Part shown: positions 53,236 to 62,530 of the stretch, piece by piece
Numbering within the stretch: the first letter of the stretch is position 1
Layout of the letters: the number at the start of each line of letters is the position of its first letter
Source: Brevundimonas subvibrioides
Lineage (GTDB): Bacteria; Pseudomonadota; Alphaproteobacteria; Caulobacterales; Caulobacteraceae
Assembly: GCF_002280785.1 (NCBI RefSeq)
Contig: NZ_NCEQ01000009.1
Coordinates: 35,609-99,608, forward strand
Direction: 5' to 3'
Length of the DNA stretch: 64,000 bases
Notes under the pieces: generated by a model
What the model was told of the DNA's origin: nothing
The model's database searches: none
The model's input: the letters and a program-made list of their open reading frames with translations, nothing else
Position numbers and translations under genes: made by a program

Positions 53236-54809
53236 CAGCGCACAGCCGCGCGGTCGCCGAGCAGGACGGGGATGGTGACGACCATGATCCAGAGGTCGAG
53301 CCAAACGGACTGCCGCTCGATGTATTCGATGTCGAGCTGGACCCGGCGGCGGACGTCCTGGGCGGAGTGCAGGGGCCCGCGCGAGCCCTTGATGGCGGCC
53401 CAGCCGGTCATGCCGGGCTTCATGCGGTGGCGATGGGCGTATTCGGCGACGAGGCGGGCGCTCTCGACCGCGCCGGTCTTCATGCCGATGGCGTGAGGAC
53501 GGGGGCCGACCAGCGACATCTCGCCCTTCAGGACGTTGAAGATCTGGGGAAGCTCGTCGAGGCTGGTGGAGCGGATGAAGCGACCGATGCGGGTGACACG
53601 GTCGTCGTCGGTGGTGACCTGACGGCTGGCGGTGGCGTCGGCGGCGTCCTGGCGCATCGAGCGGAATTTCCACACCACGATCTCCTCGTGGATGAAGCCG
53701 TGGCGGCGCTGGCGGAAGAAGATCGGGCCGGGGCTGTCGAGGCGGATGGCCAGGGCGGTCAGGGCCATGACGGGGGCCAGCAGGATGAGGGCGACCGTGC
53801 CGATGACGATGTCCTGGATCCGCTTGTTGAAGGCGCGGCGGTCGTCATCCACCCGGCCGTCGAGCGAGGCCAGGGGCGCGCTCGCCAGACGGTCGAGGGC
53901 GGCGCTGCGTTCGCCGGCGTCGGCCGGGTCGACCAGCAAGGTGACTTCGTTGGGCAGGGCCGACAGGCGGGCCGTCAGTTCGCGGACGCGCTTCTCGGCC
54001 CTGGGGTCGATGGCCAGGACAATCCTGTCGACATAGGGCGTCATCCGGTGGGTCATCAGCGCCTCGGCGTCGCCCAGGACGGGCACCCCGACCACGGTGT
54101 CCGGCGAGCGGGCCAGACGGTCGTCGAACACGCCCAGCACATTGATGTCGCGGCGCTTGAGCGCCTCCTTGATCAGGGTCTCGGCGTGGCGGGTGGCGCC
54201 GACCAGGACGATGTTCGGCGTCAGGGCGCCCTTGGCCCGCCAGCCGGCGACGAGGTCGCTCCAGCCCATGTGCAGGACATAGAGACTGACGGTGATCAGG
54301 GCGGTCCAGATGATGTAGACGGCCAGGGTCGCCCCGCCTGCGAGGACGGCGTCCAGCAGGATGGCGGCGAGGCCGCCGAGCAGCGCCAGGCCGGCGACGG
54401 CGGCCAGATGCAGGGGCGTCTTCTGCCCGCGCGCGAAACGGTAGAGGCCCAGCGACCGCATCAGGCCGAGGACGATCGTCGCGCCGACCGCCAGCGGCAC
54501 GGCGGCGGACAGGGGCGCGGCGAGAAGGCCGGCCGGCGTCATGGCCCAGAGGATGGCGACGGTGATGATCGAGACCGCGGCCACGTCGGCGCTGCGGAAC
54601 CAGTGGACGGCGAGGCGCGAGGCGTGCCGCTGGCGCGCGTTCAGCCAGACCTCGGGACGGAAGGGGCCGCGGCGAGCGGCGCCGCGCGCCTTGGGGCCGC
54701 CCACGGACCGGGCCGCCAGCGCCTGCAATCCCGACGCGTCGAGCCGCGCGTCGGGCTTGCGGGCGTCGGCAAGCGCCGTCGCACGGCCAATATCGATGGC
54801 GCTGGTCAT
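53235..54809 (-). CDS. hfsE: undecaprenyl-phosphate sugar phosphotransferase HfsE
   Basis: Initiating polyprenyl glycosylphosphotransferase: it loads the first sugar of the holdfast repeat onto undecaprenyl phosphate. The 524 residues have a basic N-terminal region, about four helices (85-180), a CoA-binding-like Rossmann segment ([20 protein letters not shown]...NVLGVFDDR), a fifth helix ([20 protein letters not shown]) and the catalytic bacterial sugar transferase domain ([25 protein letters not shown]-like [41 protein letters not shown]). Start ATG 54809 has AGGA/GGA eight bases upstream; ATG 54818 is an alternative. First gene of the minus-strand holdfast run. Confidence 0.9.
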   Translation of the reverse strand: MTSAIDIGRATALADARKPDARLDASGLQALAARSVGGPKARGAARRGPFRPEVWLNARQRHASRLAVHWFRSADVAAVSIITVAILWAMTPAGLLAAPLSAAVPLAVGATIVLGLMRSLGLYRFARGQKTPLHLAAVAGLALLGGLAAILLDAVLAGGATLAVYIIWTALITVSLYVLHMGWSDLVAGWRAKGALTPNIVLVGATRHAETLIKEALKRRDINVLGVFDDRLARSPDTVVGVPVLGDAEALMTHRMTPYVDRIVLAIDPRAEKRVRELTARLSALPNEVTLLVDPADAGERSAALDRLASAPLASLDGRVDDDRRAFNKRIQDIVIGTVALILLAPVMALTALAIRLDSPGPIFFRQRRHGFIHEEIVVWKFRSMRQDAADATASRQVTTDDDRVTRIGRFIRSTSLDELPQIFNVLKGEMSLVGPRPHAIGMKTGAVESARLVAEYAHRHRMKPGMTGWAAIKGSRGPLHSAQDVRRRVQLDIEYIERQSVWLDLWIMVVTIPVLLGDRAAVR

Positions 54810-54891
54810 GGCGGCCATCCTGCACAGGGGCCGTGGATGTCGCGTTAACGCGGCGGCGCGCGACGTGCCGGTCGTGAGGGAGTGATGTCCG

Positions 54892-56010
54892 TCAGGCCGT
54901 CCTGAGCGTCCCGCGCGTTCCGCGACGCTCCAGATGTCCGCCGATCGCCGCCGACTGCACCGCCAGCCGCGCCAGGATGTCGGCCGCTTCCCGATCGCCG
55001 GCCAGGGTGGGGAAACCCCGGGTGGCCTGATCCTCGGGGCCGCCCAGGCCGACTTCGTTGAGGACCAGGGGCGTCAGGTCCACGCGGACCGGCCGGTCGC
55101 CGTCGATCGTGATCGAGGCGATCACGCCCTGCCACGCCGGCGGCGGGTAGGCGCCCTGCGGCTTCTCGGTCTGGAAGATGAAGTTGCCGAGGCCGAACAG
55201 GAGAGGGCGGCCCCGCCAGGCGGCCATGCCCTGAAGCACAGGCGAGCCGTGGCCGACGAAGACGCTGGCGCCAGCATCGATGCAGCGTCTGGCGAAGGCC
55301 TGTTGCCAGGCCGGGACCTGGCTGTTGTCCGGCTCCCAGTCGTGATTGTGGTGGCAGGCGATCACGGCGTCGGAGGCGGCGGCGGCCTGCCGGATGGCGA
55401 CCAGGATCCGCGTCTCGTCCTCGGCGAGCGGGGCGCCCGTCGCATCGCGCCGCAACTCGTTGACGCCCGGATGGTCGAGGGCGGCCGCGCCGCCGGGGCG
55501 GACCTTGCCGGTGGCGAAGCCGATCGCCGCGACCTTGCCGGCCGAGGTTTCGAGGGTGGCGGGAGCCGCCGCCCGCGCCAGGTCGGCGCCGCTCCCCGTC
55601 GTGCGCAGGCCCGCCGCCTCGATGGCGTCCAACGTGTCCAGAATGCCGCCGCCGCCGAGATCGAAGGCATGGTTGTTGGCTGTCGTCAGCAGGCCGATCC
55701 GGGCGCTTTTCAGGGTCTCCAGGATCTCCGGTCCCGAGGCATGCAGCGTCAATAATTCCCGTGTCGGCGCCCCGGCGCGCGGGCCGCGAATGACCGTCTC
55801 CAGATTGGTGAAGACGGCGTCCGCTCCCCCGAGCGCGCGGACCACGCCGGCCCGTCCGGGCCATTCGGCGGGCGTCGGCGCATGCTCGATCAGGGCCTGA
55901 CCCAGAAGGTCTATACGCAGGCCGCCGGCGCCGGGCGTCGCCGCTCCACACCCCGACAGCGTCGCCATCGCTCCCATGCCCCAAACGAGTTGCCGCCGAT
56001 CCATCGCCAT
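54892..56010 (-). CDS. CapA-family (PGA_cap) metallophosphatase-like protein
   Basis: The 372-residue exported protein (MAMDRRQLVWGMGAMATLSGCG: lipobox LSGC, preceded by an Arg-Arg) matches the PGA_cap/CapA family, which has a calcineurin-like metal fold. Motifs are DAVFTNLETVIRGP, GLLTTANNHAFDLGGGGILD, ACHHNHDWEPDN, VFVGHGSPVLQGM and LFGLGNFIFQTE. CapA is needed for poly-gamma-glutamate capsule in Bacillus, but many family members are stand-alone enzymes. It is divergent from a TonB receptor with an AbgT transporter and a peptidase behind it, so action on a glutamyl-type substrate is plausible. It sits 82 bp from hfsE on the same strand, but a holdfast role is less supported. Confidence 0.82.
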   Translation of the reverse strand: MAMDRRQLVWGMGAMATLSGCGAATPGAGGLRIDLLGQALIEHAPTPAEWPGRAGVVRALGGADAVFTNLETVIRGPRAGAPTRELLTLHASGPEILETLKSARIGLLTTANNHAFDLGGGGILDTLDAIEAAGLRTTGSGADLARAAAPATLETSAGKVAAIGFATGKVRPGGAAALDHPGVNELRRDATGAPLAEDETRILVAIRQAAAASDAVIACHHNHDWEPDNSQVPAWQQAFARRCIDAGASVFVGHGSPVLQGMAAWRGRPLLFGLGNFIFQTEKPQGAYPPPAWQGVIASITIDGDRPVRVDLTPLVLNEVGLGGPEDQATRGFPTLAGDREAADILARLAVQSAAIGGHLERRGTRGTLRTA

Positions 56011-56079
56011 GTACGCCTCCGCGCCGGATCATACGTTTCAAGGACGGCAGACCGATAGGTCATGCTCTCAGCGCATGAT

Positions 56080-56094
56080 GCGATACGATATCGC
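56080..56094. promoter_or_regulatory. perfect inverted repeat, operator candidate
   Basis: GCGATA-CGA-TATCGC lies in the 173-bp divergent region between the CapA-family gene and the TonB receptor gene, the place for a shared operator. The LysR regulator encoded at the end of the locus is one candidate binder, although LysR boxes usually have a longer T-N11-A form. Confidence 0.4.
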
Positions 56095-56183
56095 CATATT
56101 GTTGCAGACGTGGCGGGCCCGCTGCGACTGTTGCCCCCAGGGGGCCGATCCACGATCGAGGAACGGCAAGGACAACGGGAACC

Positions 56184-59066
56184 ATGATCATGGCGACGAC
56201 GACTTCCATCCGGACACTGTGCCTGACCGGCTCGGCGCTGGCGGCGCTGACACTCGGCCTGCTCGCATCGCCGGCCGCGGCGCAGACTCCGGTCGCACCT
56301 CAGGACGACACATCCTCGGTCGATGAGATCATCGTGACGGGGTCGCGCATCCAGCGACGCGACGCCGACTCGGTCGGTCCGCTGCTGACGCTGACCGCCG
56401 AGGACATCAAGAACTCCGGCGCCGTATCGGTCGGGGACCTGCTGCAGCGTCTGCCGTCGGCGGGCGTCAGCCTGAACAGCAACGGAACCCAGGGCACATC
56501 CTACGGAGCCTCCTCCATCAACCTGCGCTACCTCGGCGGGGCCGAGGGCAGCGGCAACCGGGTGCTGGTGCTGGTGGACGGTCATCGCTGGGTCGATGGC
56601 GTGGGCCAGCGCGGCTTCCGTGACTTCGTCGATCTGAACACCATTCCGCTGGGGATGATCGACGGCATCGAGGTGCTGAAGGACGGCGCCTCGGCCATCT
56701 ACGGCGCCGACGCGATCGCCGGGGTGGTCAATATCCGCACCATCCGCGACTTCGACGGCCTGCGCCTGAACACCCGCACGGGCATCACGTCAGAGGGTGA
56801 TGGCGAGCAGTATTCGGCCGTCGCCAACTGGGGGCGCCGGTTCGAGAACAGCTCGGTGGTGCTCTCGGCCAGCTATGCGCGCGAGGACGAGATCCTGACG
56901 TCGGACCGTGAGCGGACCGCTCTCAGCCTCGTGCCCCTGACCGCGCCCGGCACCAGCCCGCGCGGCCTGTTCATCCTGCCGGGCCTGTCGAACAACGCCT
57001 ATTTCGGAACCGCGACGGGGTTCGCCACGTCGGGAACGCCCGCGACCCAGATCGCCCTCGGCAACTACGGCGCGGGCAGTCTGGCGGACAATAGCTTCCG
57101 GACCGCGACCCTGCCGGAGGACTTCTTCAACACCCAGGCCCAGGGCATCTATTCGGCGGGACCCAGCGAGCGCTACGGCCTGTACGGTCGCTTCCGCGCC
57201 GACCTTTCGGACAATGTCTCGGCCCACATCGAGGGTCTCTACAACCGGCGTCAGTCGAACCAGATGTTCTCGCCGGTGCTGCTGGATATCGGCGGCACGG
57301 CCGGGACCATCCGGGGCTATTCCCTGGCCAACAACCATCCGTTCAACCCGTTCGGCACGGCCAACGGCGTGCCGACGGCCAATGCGCTGGCCTTCGCTGC
57401 GACCTCGGCCTGGCGGGTGCGCAAGGTGATGACCGACCTCGGCAATCGCGACAACATCCAGGACGTCGAGACCTGGCGCATCGGCGCCGGCGCCGAGGGC
57501 ACGTTCAACGGCTTCGGTCGCGAATGGTCCTGGGACCTCAACGGCAGCTGGTCGCGAAACGAGATCCAGTCCTCGGCCCTGAACGGCGTCAACTACGAGC
57601 GGCTGTTCCGGGGGCTGGGCGATCCGGCCAACTGTCTGGCCTCGGCCGGGTGCGTGCCGATCAACCTGTTCGGCCCCATGACGGCCGATATGGCCAACTC
57701 CATCCGCTTCACCACGCGGGAGTCCAACTCGACCGAGTTGTTCGACGTGACCTACAATATCACGGGCGAACTGTTCCAGTTGCCGGCCGGGCCGCTGTCG
57801 GTGGCGGCGGGCTACGAGTATCGCCAGAACAAGGCGACCGACACGCCGGACGCCTATGCCAACTCGACGCCCGTCTTCCTGTCGAACCTCTACACGACCA
57901 CGACGGCCCAGACGCGCGTGCCGACGGTCGGCGAATACAGTCTGCACGAAGGCTATCTGGAGGTCGCCATTCCGCTGCTGGCCGACATGCCGATGGCGCA
58001 CAGCCTCGATCTGAGCCTGGCGGCCCGTTACTCGAACTACGACACCGTGGGTGACGCCACGACGATCAAGGCGGGCGTGGGCTGGCGGCCGGTGGAGCCG
58101 TTGTTGATCCGCGGCACCTATTCCCAGGGCTTCCGGGCCCCGTCGATCCTGGAGCTGTTCCAGGGCGGGCGCGAAGTCAGCATCCAGGCGATCGACCCCT
58201 GCAACGGCGGCGCCGCAGCCCGGCCGACCCTGCCGGGCTGCGCCGGCATCCCGGCCAACTACAACCAGGCGAACTTCAACCTGAACGGCCTGATCCCGGG
58301 GACCACGTCCGGCAACCGCCAGCTGGAGCCGGAAACGGCCGACACCTTCAGCGCCGGCTTCGCCTTCCAGCCCGACGCCATCCCCGGCCTGACGCTGACC
58401 GCCGACTGGTATGACATCAAGATCCAGGACGCGATCGCCTCCCAGGCCGCGGCCCAGATCCTGGGGCTGTGCGCGGCGCGCGGAGGCGCCTTCTGCGATC
58501 TGGTGGCCCGTGACCCGGTGACCGGTGCGGTGACCCGACTGACCCAGGGGTCGCAGAACCTCTCCGAGATTCGCACCTCGGGCATCGATGCGACGATCCG
58601 CTACGAGTTCGACACCGGCATCGGCCGTTTCGCAGCGGTCCTCGACACCTCGTATCTGGATGAATTCACCACCGTCAGCCCCGACCCGACCGGCGGTCCC
58701 GACATCCTCGACGAACGCGCCGGGAAAGGCGACCGGGCGCGCTCGACCTATCCGCACTGGAAGGGACAGAGTTCGCTGCGCTGGAGCGACGGCGCCTGGA
58801 GCGCCCTCTGGCGTGGCCGCTACATCGGTGAGAGCACCGACATCGTGAACACCGTCAAGGACGCGACCACCGACGCCATCTTCTACAACGACCTGGAGGG
58901 CAGCTACGCCTTCAACATGTACGATGCGACGGTGTCGGTCGGGGTGAACAACCTGTTCGACGAACAGCCGCCCGCTTCCTATGCAAACGCGCCGATCAAC
59001 TACGACATCTATACTTATGATGCCCGGGGTCGCAGCGCCTACATTCGCGTCGGGTTGCAGTTCTAG
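56184..59066 (+). CDS. TonB-dependent receptor (large, oligopeptide-type)
   Basis: Outer-membrane receptor of 960 residues: signal peptide (LTGSALAALTLGLLASPAAAQ), TonB-box region SVDEIIVTGSRIQRRDADS, plug (NSGAVSVGDLLQRLPSAGVS, VLVLVDGHRWVDG, IDGIEVLKDGASAIYGADAI) and a 22-strand-type barrel with FRAPSILELFQGGREVS and the terminal RGRSAYIRVGLQF. Large receptors with long plug loops and RDxDS-like N-termini often take up peptides or complex organic ligands. Start ATG 56184 (AAGGACAACGGGAACC upstream); a further ATG lies two codons in. First gene of receptor-AbgT-CocE-LysR, with 15 bp to the transporter. Confidence 0.94.
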   Translation: MIMATTTSIRTLCLTGSALAALTLGLLASPAAAQTPVAPQDDTSSVDEIIVTGSRIQRRDADSVGPLLTLTAEDIKNSGAVSVGDLLQRLPSAGVSLNSNGTQGTSYGASSINLRYLGGAEGSGNRVLVLVDGHRWVDGVGQRGFRDFVDLNTIPLGMIDGIEVLKDGASAIYGADAIAGVVNIRTIRDFDGLRLNTRTGITSEGDGEQYSAVANWGRRFENSSVVLSASYAREDEILTSDRERTALSLVPLTAPGTSPRGLFILPGLSNNAYFGTATGFATSGTPATQIALGNYGAGSLADNSFRTATLPEDFFNTQAQGIYSAGPSERYGLYGRFRADLSDNVSAHIEGLYNRRQSNQMFSPVLLDIGGTAGTIRGYSLANNHPFNPFGTANGVPTANALAFAATSAWRVRKVMTDLGNRDNIQDVETWRIGAGAEGTFNGFGREWSWDLNGSWSRNEIQSSALNGVNYERLFRGLGDPANCLASAGCVPINLFGPMTADMANSIRFTTRESNSTELFDVTYNITGELFQLPAGPLSVAAGYEYRQNKATDTPDAYANSTPVFLSNLYTTTTAQTRVPTVGEYSLHEGYLEVAIPLLADMPMAHSLDLSLAARYSNYDTVGDATTIKAGVGWRPVEPLLIRGTYSQGFRAPSILELFQGGREVSIQAIDPCNGGAAARPTLPGCAGIPANYNQANFNLNGLIPGTTSGNRQLEPETADTFSAGFAFQPDAIPGLTLTADWYDIKIQDAIASQAAAQILGLCAARGGAFCDLVARDPVTGAVTRLTQGSQNLSEIRTSGIDATIRYEFDTGIGRFAAVLDTSYLDEFTTVSPDPTGGPDILDERAGKGDRARSTYPHWKGQSSLRWSDGAWSALWRGRYIGESTDIVNTVKDATTDAIFYNDLEGSYAFNMYDATVSVGVNNLFDEQPPASYANAPINYDIYTYDARGRSAYIRVGLQF

Positions 59067-59081
59067 GATCCAGGTTCCGGC

Positions 59082-60665
59082 ATGACGGACGTGAATGGCC
59101 CATCCCCGACGGCGCGTCGGGGATGGCTGGACCGGGTCGAGCGGCTGGGCAACGCCTTGCCCGACCCGGTCTTCATCCTGGCGGGATGTATCGTGGTGCT
59201 GGTCATCGTGTCCGTCTTCGCGGCGGGTTCGGGCTGGAGCGCGGTCAATCCGGTGACCGGCGACCGGCTGGCCACCCAGAGCCTGCTGTCGTCGGAGAAC
59301 GTCGCCAGACTCTTCGTCGACATGCCCGAGACGCTGACGCGGTTCCCGCCCCTGGGTCTGGTGCTGGTGGTCATGCTGGGTGCGGCGGTGGCCGAGCGGT
59401 CGGGACTGTTCGCGGCGCTGCTGGGCGGAGGCGTGCGCCATCTGCCGACGCGCTTCCTGAGCCCGGCGGTCTTCATCATCGGCCTGTTCTCGCACCATGC
59501 GGCCGACGCGGCCTATGTCGTTCTGATCCCTCTGACGGCGCTGATGTTCGCGCGGGCGGGACGGCATCCGCTGGCAGGCGTGGCGATCGCCTATGCCGGA
59601 ATTTCAGGCGCCTTCGCCGGCAACATCATCCCCGGGCAGTTCGACCTGCTGATGCTCGGCATCACGGCGCCGGCCGCGCAGCTGATCGACCCGAGCTATG
59701 GCGTCAATCCGCTGGGGAACTGGTGGTTCACCCTGGCCATAGGCGTCCTGTTCACCCCCATCGCCTGGTTCGTGACGGACCGGATCATCGAGCCGCGCCT
59801 CGGCAAATGGTCGGGTCAGCTGCCGGAAGGCGTCGCCGAGGCCGATGACATGGGCGTGCTCGATGCGCGCCAGCGGAAGGGCCTGATGCTGGCCGGTCTG
59901 GTTGCCTTGGCGGTCGTGGGTCTGTTCGCTGCCCTGACCCTGTGGCCCGGAGCGCCGCTGATCGATGCCGAGGCGGTCGGACCCCGGCGACTGGCGCCCT
60001 TCTACGGAGCCCTGGTGGCGGCCTTCATGATGCTGTTCCTCGGCTGCGGCTGGGCCTATGGCGCAGCCGCGGGGACGGTGACCAGTCACCGGACCCTCGT
60101 CCGGATGATGGGGGAGGGGATGCGCGACATCGCCCCCTATATCGTGCTGGCCTTCTTCGCCGCCCACTTCGTCGCCATGTTCTCCTGGTCGAACCTGGGG
60201 CCGGTGCTGGCGGTCCGGGGGGCCGAGGCGCTGACCGCCCTGTCCATGCCCAAGCCGCTTTTGCTGGTGTCCTTGCTGGGCATGTCGTCCGGCCTGGATC
60301 TGGTGATCGGTTCGGCCTCGGCCAAGTGGAGCGCGATGGCGCCCGTCGTCGTGCCCATGATGATGCTGCTGGGCGTCTCGCCGGAGATGACCACGGCCGC
60401 CTACCGGATGGGCGACTCGATCTTTAACATCGTCACACCGCTGGCCAGCAACTTCCCGCTGGTCCTGATCATCAGCCAGAGGTGGAAGCCCGATTTCGGC
60501 ATCGGGTCGATGATCGCCCTGATGCTGCCCTACAGTATCGCCTTCGGCCTGGCCGGGATCGCGCTGGTGACCCTGTGGGTGTCCCTGTCGCTGCCGGTCG
60601 GTCCGGGCGCGCCCGCGACCTACAGGCTGCCGCCGCCCGCCATCGCCGCGCCGGCGATTCCATGA
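59082..60665 (+). CDS. AbgT-family transporter
   Basis: Inner-membrane transporter of the AbgT family, which moves p-aminobenzoyl-glutamate or exports antifolates. The 527 residues have about nine membrane segments plus two hairpins. Family motifs are ERLGNALPDPVFILAGCIVV, GLFSHHAADAAYVVLIPLTA, GVAIAYAGISGAFAGNIIPG, MMGEGMRDIAPYIVLAFFAA and YRMGDSIFNIVTPLASNFPL. The gene stop overlaps the hydrolase start (ATGA). In this context import of an amide-linked amino-acid conjugate released by the neighbouring enzymes is likely (inference). Confidence 0.93.
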   Translation: MTDVNGPSPTARRGWLDRVERLGNALPDPVFILAGCIVVLVIVSVFAAGSGWSAVNPVTGDRLATQSLLSSENVARLFVDMPETLTRFPPLGLVLVVMLGAAVAERSGLFAALLGGGVRHLPTRFLSPAVFIIGLFSHHAADAAYVVLIPLTALMFARAGRHPLAGVAIAYAGISGAFAGNIIPGQFDLLMLGITAPAAQLIDPSYGVNPLGNWWFTLAIGVLFTPIAWFVTDRIIEPRLGKWSGQLPEGVAEADDMGVLDARQRKGLMLAGLVALAVVGLFAALTLWPGAPLIDAEAVGPRRLAPFYGALVAAFMMLFLGCGWAYGAAAGTVTSHRTLVRMMGEGMRDIAPYIVLAFFAAHFVAMFSWSNLGPVLAVRGAEALTALSMPKPLLLVSLLGMSSGLDLVIGSASAKWSAMAPVVVPMMMLLGVSPEMTTAAYRMGDSIFNIVTPLASNFPLVLIISQRWKPDFGIGSMIALMLPYSIAFGLAGIALVTLWVSLSLPVGPGAPATYRLPPPAIAAPAIP

Positions 60666-62521
60666 GCGCGGCGCCCCACCCCGGACCGGGTGAGGACATC
60701 GTTGTCCTGCGCGACGTCATGGCGGCGATGCGTGACGGCGTGCGTCTGGCCGCAGACATCTATCTGCCGGCCGGCGCGGGGCCCTTCAGCGTCATTCTGG
60801 AGCGGACCCCGTACGACAAGCGGGGAACGAACCACGCCGACCGGACGGCCGCCGATCCGACGCCGCGTTCCAAGCCCGAGGTCGCGGCCGACTTCGCGCG
60901 CGCCGGATACGCCTACGTGCTTCAGGACTGCCGGGGGCGTTCGGCCTCCGAGGGCGTCTTCTCCAAATACCTGAACGAGGCCGACGACGGCTACGACACC
61001 CTGAGCTGGATCGCGGACCAGCCGTGGTGCGACGGGCGGATCGGCATGACCGGCCTGTCCTATTCCGCTCACGTCCAGGCGGCCGTGGCGGCGCTGGGCC
61101 ATCCGGCGCTGGCCGCGATGTTCATGGATTCAGGCGGGTTCTCCAGCGGCTATCACAGCGGCATCCGCCAGGGCGGGGCCTTCGAGCTCAAGCAACTGAC
61201 CTGGGCCTACAAACACGCGCTGCAGGCGCCGGCGACCGCCGCCGATCCGGCGCGCCGGGCCGCGCTGGAGGCTGAGGACATCGGCGCGTGGGTGCGGGTG
61301 AATCCCTGGCTTCCCGGCCATTCTCCCCTGACCGCCGCCCCGGAATACCAAGACTTCATCGTGCAGATGTGGGCGCGCGAGACCTTCGGCCCGTTCTGGA
61401 CGCAACCCGACCTTTGCGCCTCCGCCCACTACCCGCGGTTCACCGACGCGCCGATGGTGTTCATGAGCAGCTGGTACGATCCCTATGCGCTCGCGGCGAC
61501 CGAGAATTTCGCCGCTCTCAGCCGCATGAAGGCGGGCCCGGTGCGGCTGGTGATGGGGCCGTGGACCCATGGGCAGCGGTCGGTGACCTTCGCGGGAGAC
61601 GCCGACTTCGGGCCGGAGGCGACGCTGGACGGTCATCTGGCGGATGACTACCTGCGTCTGCGCCTGGACTGGTTCGATCGCCACCTGCGCCGGGACCCCG
61701 CGGTCGCGGACCCGCTGTCGTCGCCGGTCCGGCTGTTCGTCATGGGCGGCGGGACCGGTCGTCGCACGGCGCAGGATCGACTCGATCATGGCGGGCGCTG
61801 GCGCGACGAGGCGGACTGGCCGCCGCCCGCTGTCGAGGCCACGGCCTTCCACCTCTCGGGCGACGGAGGTCTGTCGCGCGCGATCCCCGAGGCGGGCGAG
61901 CGCTCCTGGCGGCACGATCCGGACAATCCCGTTCCCACGATCGGCGGCGCCATCGCCTCGGGCGCGCCCCTGATGGAGGCGGGGGGCTTCGACCAGCGGG
62001 AGACCTCCGACCTGTACGGGGCCTCCATGCCGGGCAGGGCCCTGGCTGACCGCGACGACGTCGTCAGCTTCCAGACCGAGGTTCTGACCCAGGCGGTGGA
62101 GGTCACCGGGCCGGTGTCCGCCCGGCTGTGGATTTCCGCGAGCGCCCTGGACTGCGACGTCATGATCAAACTGGTCGATGTCTATCCGCCCAGTGCCGAC
62201 TATCCCGAGGGATACGCCCTGAACTTGACCCATGGCGTGCTGCGCCTACGCTTCCGCGACGGGTTCGAGGCGGCGCATCCGATGCGGCCGGGGGAAGTGT
62301 ATGGCGTCGACATCAAGGCCTTCCCGACGTCCAACCTGTTCGCGGCCGGTCATCGGATCCGGCTGGACGTATCGGCCAGCAACTTCCCTCATTTCGACGT
62401 CAACCCGGGCACGGGTGTCCGGGCCGGCGAGGCCAGCGACCCTGTCGCTGCGATCTGCGCCGTGCATTTCGGGCCCGACACTCCGTCGCATATCGTGCTT
62501 CCGATCCGGCCGATCGCCTAG
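60662..62521 (+). CDS. CocE/NonD-family hydrolase (X-Pro dipeptidyl-peptidase type)
   Basis: A 619-residue serine hydrolase with the alpha/beta-hydrolase core MAAMRDGVRLAADIYLPAGA, ERTPYDKRGT, YVLQDCRGRSASEG, WCDGRIGMTGLSYSAHVQA (nucleophile Ser in GLSYSA), MVFMSSWYDPYALAATENFA (Asp) and MGPWTHGQRS (His), then the jelly-roll PepX_C domain (VTGPVSARLWISASALDCDV and FPTSNLFAAGHRIRLDVSAS). Substrates of this family include X-Pro peptides and esters such as cocaine; here a peptide amide is likeliest. No signal peptide, so cytoplasmic. The start overlaps the transporter stop. Ends 9 bp before the LysR gene. Confidence 0.92.
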   Translation: MSAAPHPGPGEDIVVLRDVMAAMRDGVRLAADIYLPAGAGPFSVILERTPYDKRGTNHADRTAADPTPRSKPEVAADFARAGYAYVLQDCRGRSASEGVFSKYLNEADDGYDTLSWIADQPWCDGRIGMTGLSYSAHVQAAVAALGHPALAAMFMDSGGFSSGYHSGIRQGGAFELKQLTWAYKHALQAPATAADPARRAALEAEDIGAWVRVNPWLPGHSPLTAAPEYQDFIVQMWARETFGPFWTQPDLCASAHYPRFTDAPMVFMSSWYDPYALAATENFAALSRMKAGPVRLVMGPWTHGQRSVTFAGDADFGPEATLDGHLADDYLRLRLDWFDRHLRRDPAVADPLSSPVRLFVMGGGTGRRTAQDRLDHGGRWRDEADWPPPAVEATAFHLSGDGGLSRAIPEAGERSWRHDPDNPVPTIGGAIASGAPLMEAGGFDQRETSDLYGASMPGRALADRDDVVSFQTEVLTQAVEVTGPVSARLWISASALDCDVMIKLVDVYPPSADYPEGYALNLTHGVLRLRFRDGFEAAHPMRPGEVYGVDIKAFPTSNLFAAGHRIRLDVSASNFPHFDVNPGTGVRAGEASDPVAAICAVHFGPDTPSHIVLPIRPIA

Positions 62522-62530
62522 GGTCATGCC

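Noticed and set aside
56790..59567. Minus-strand open frame of 925 codons opposite the TonB receptor
   Set aside because: Antisense of a gene with clear TonB-receptor motifs; no family resemblance of its own.
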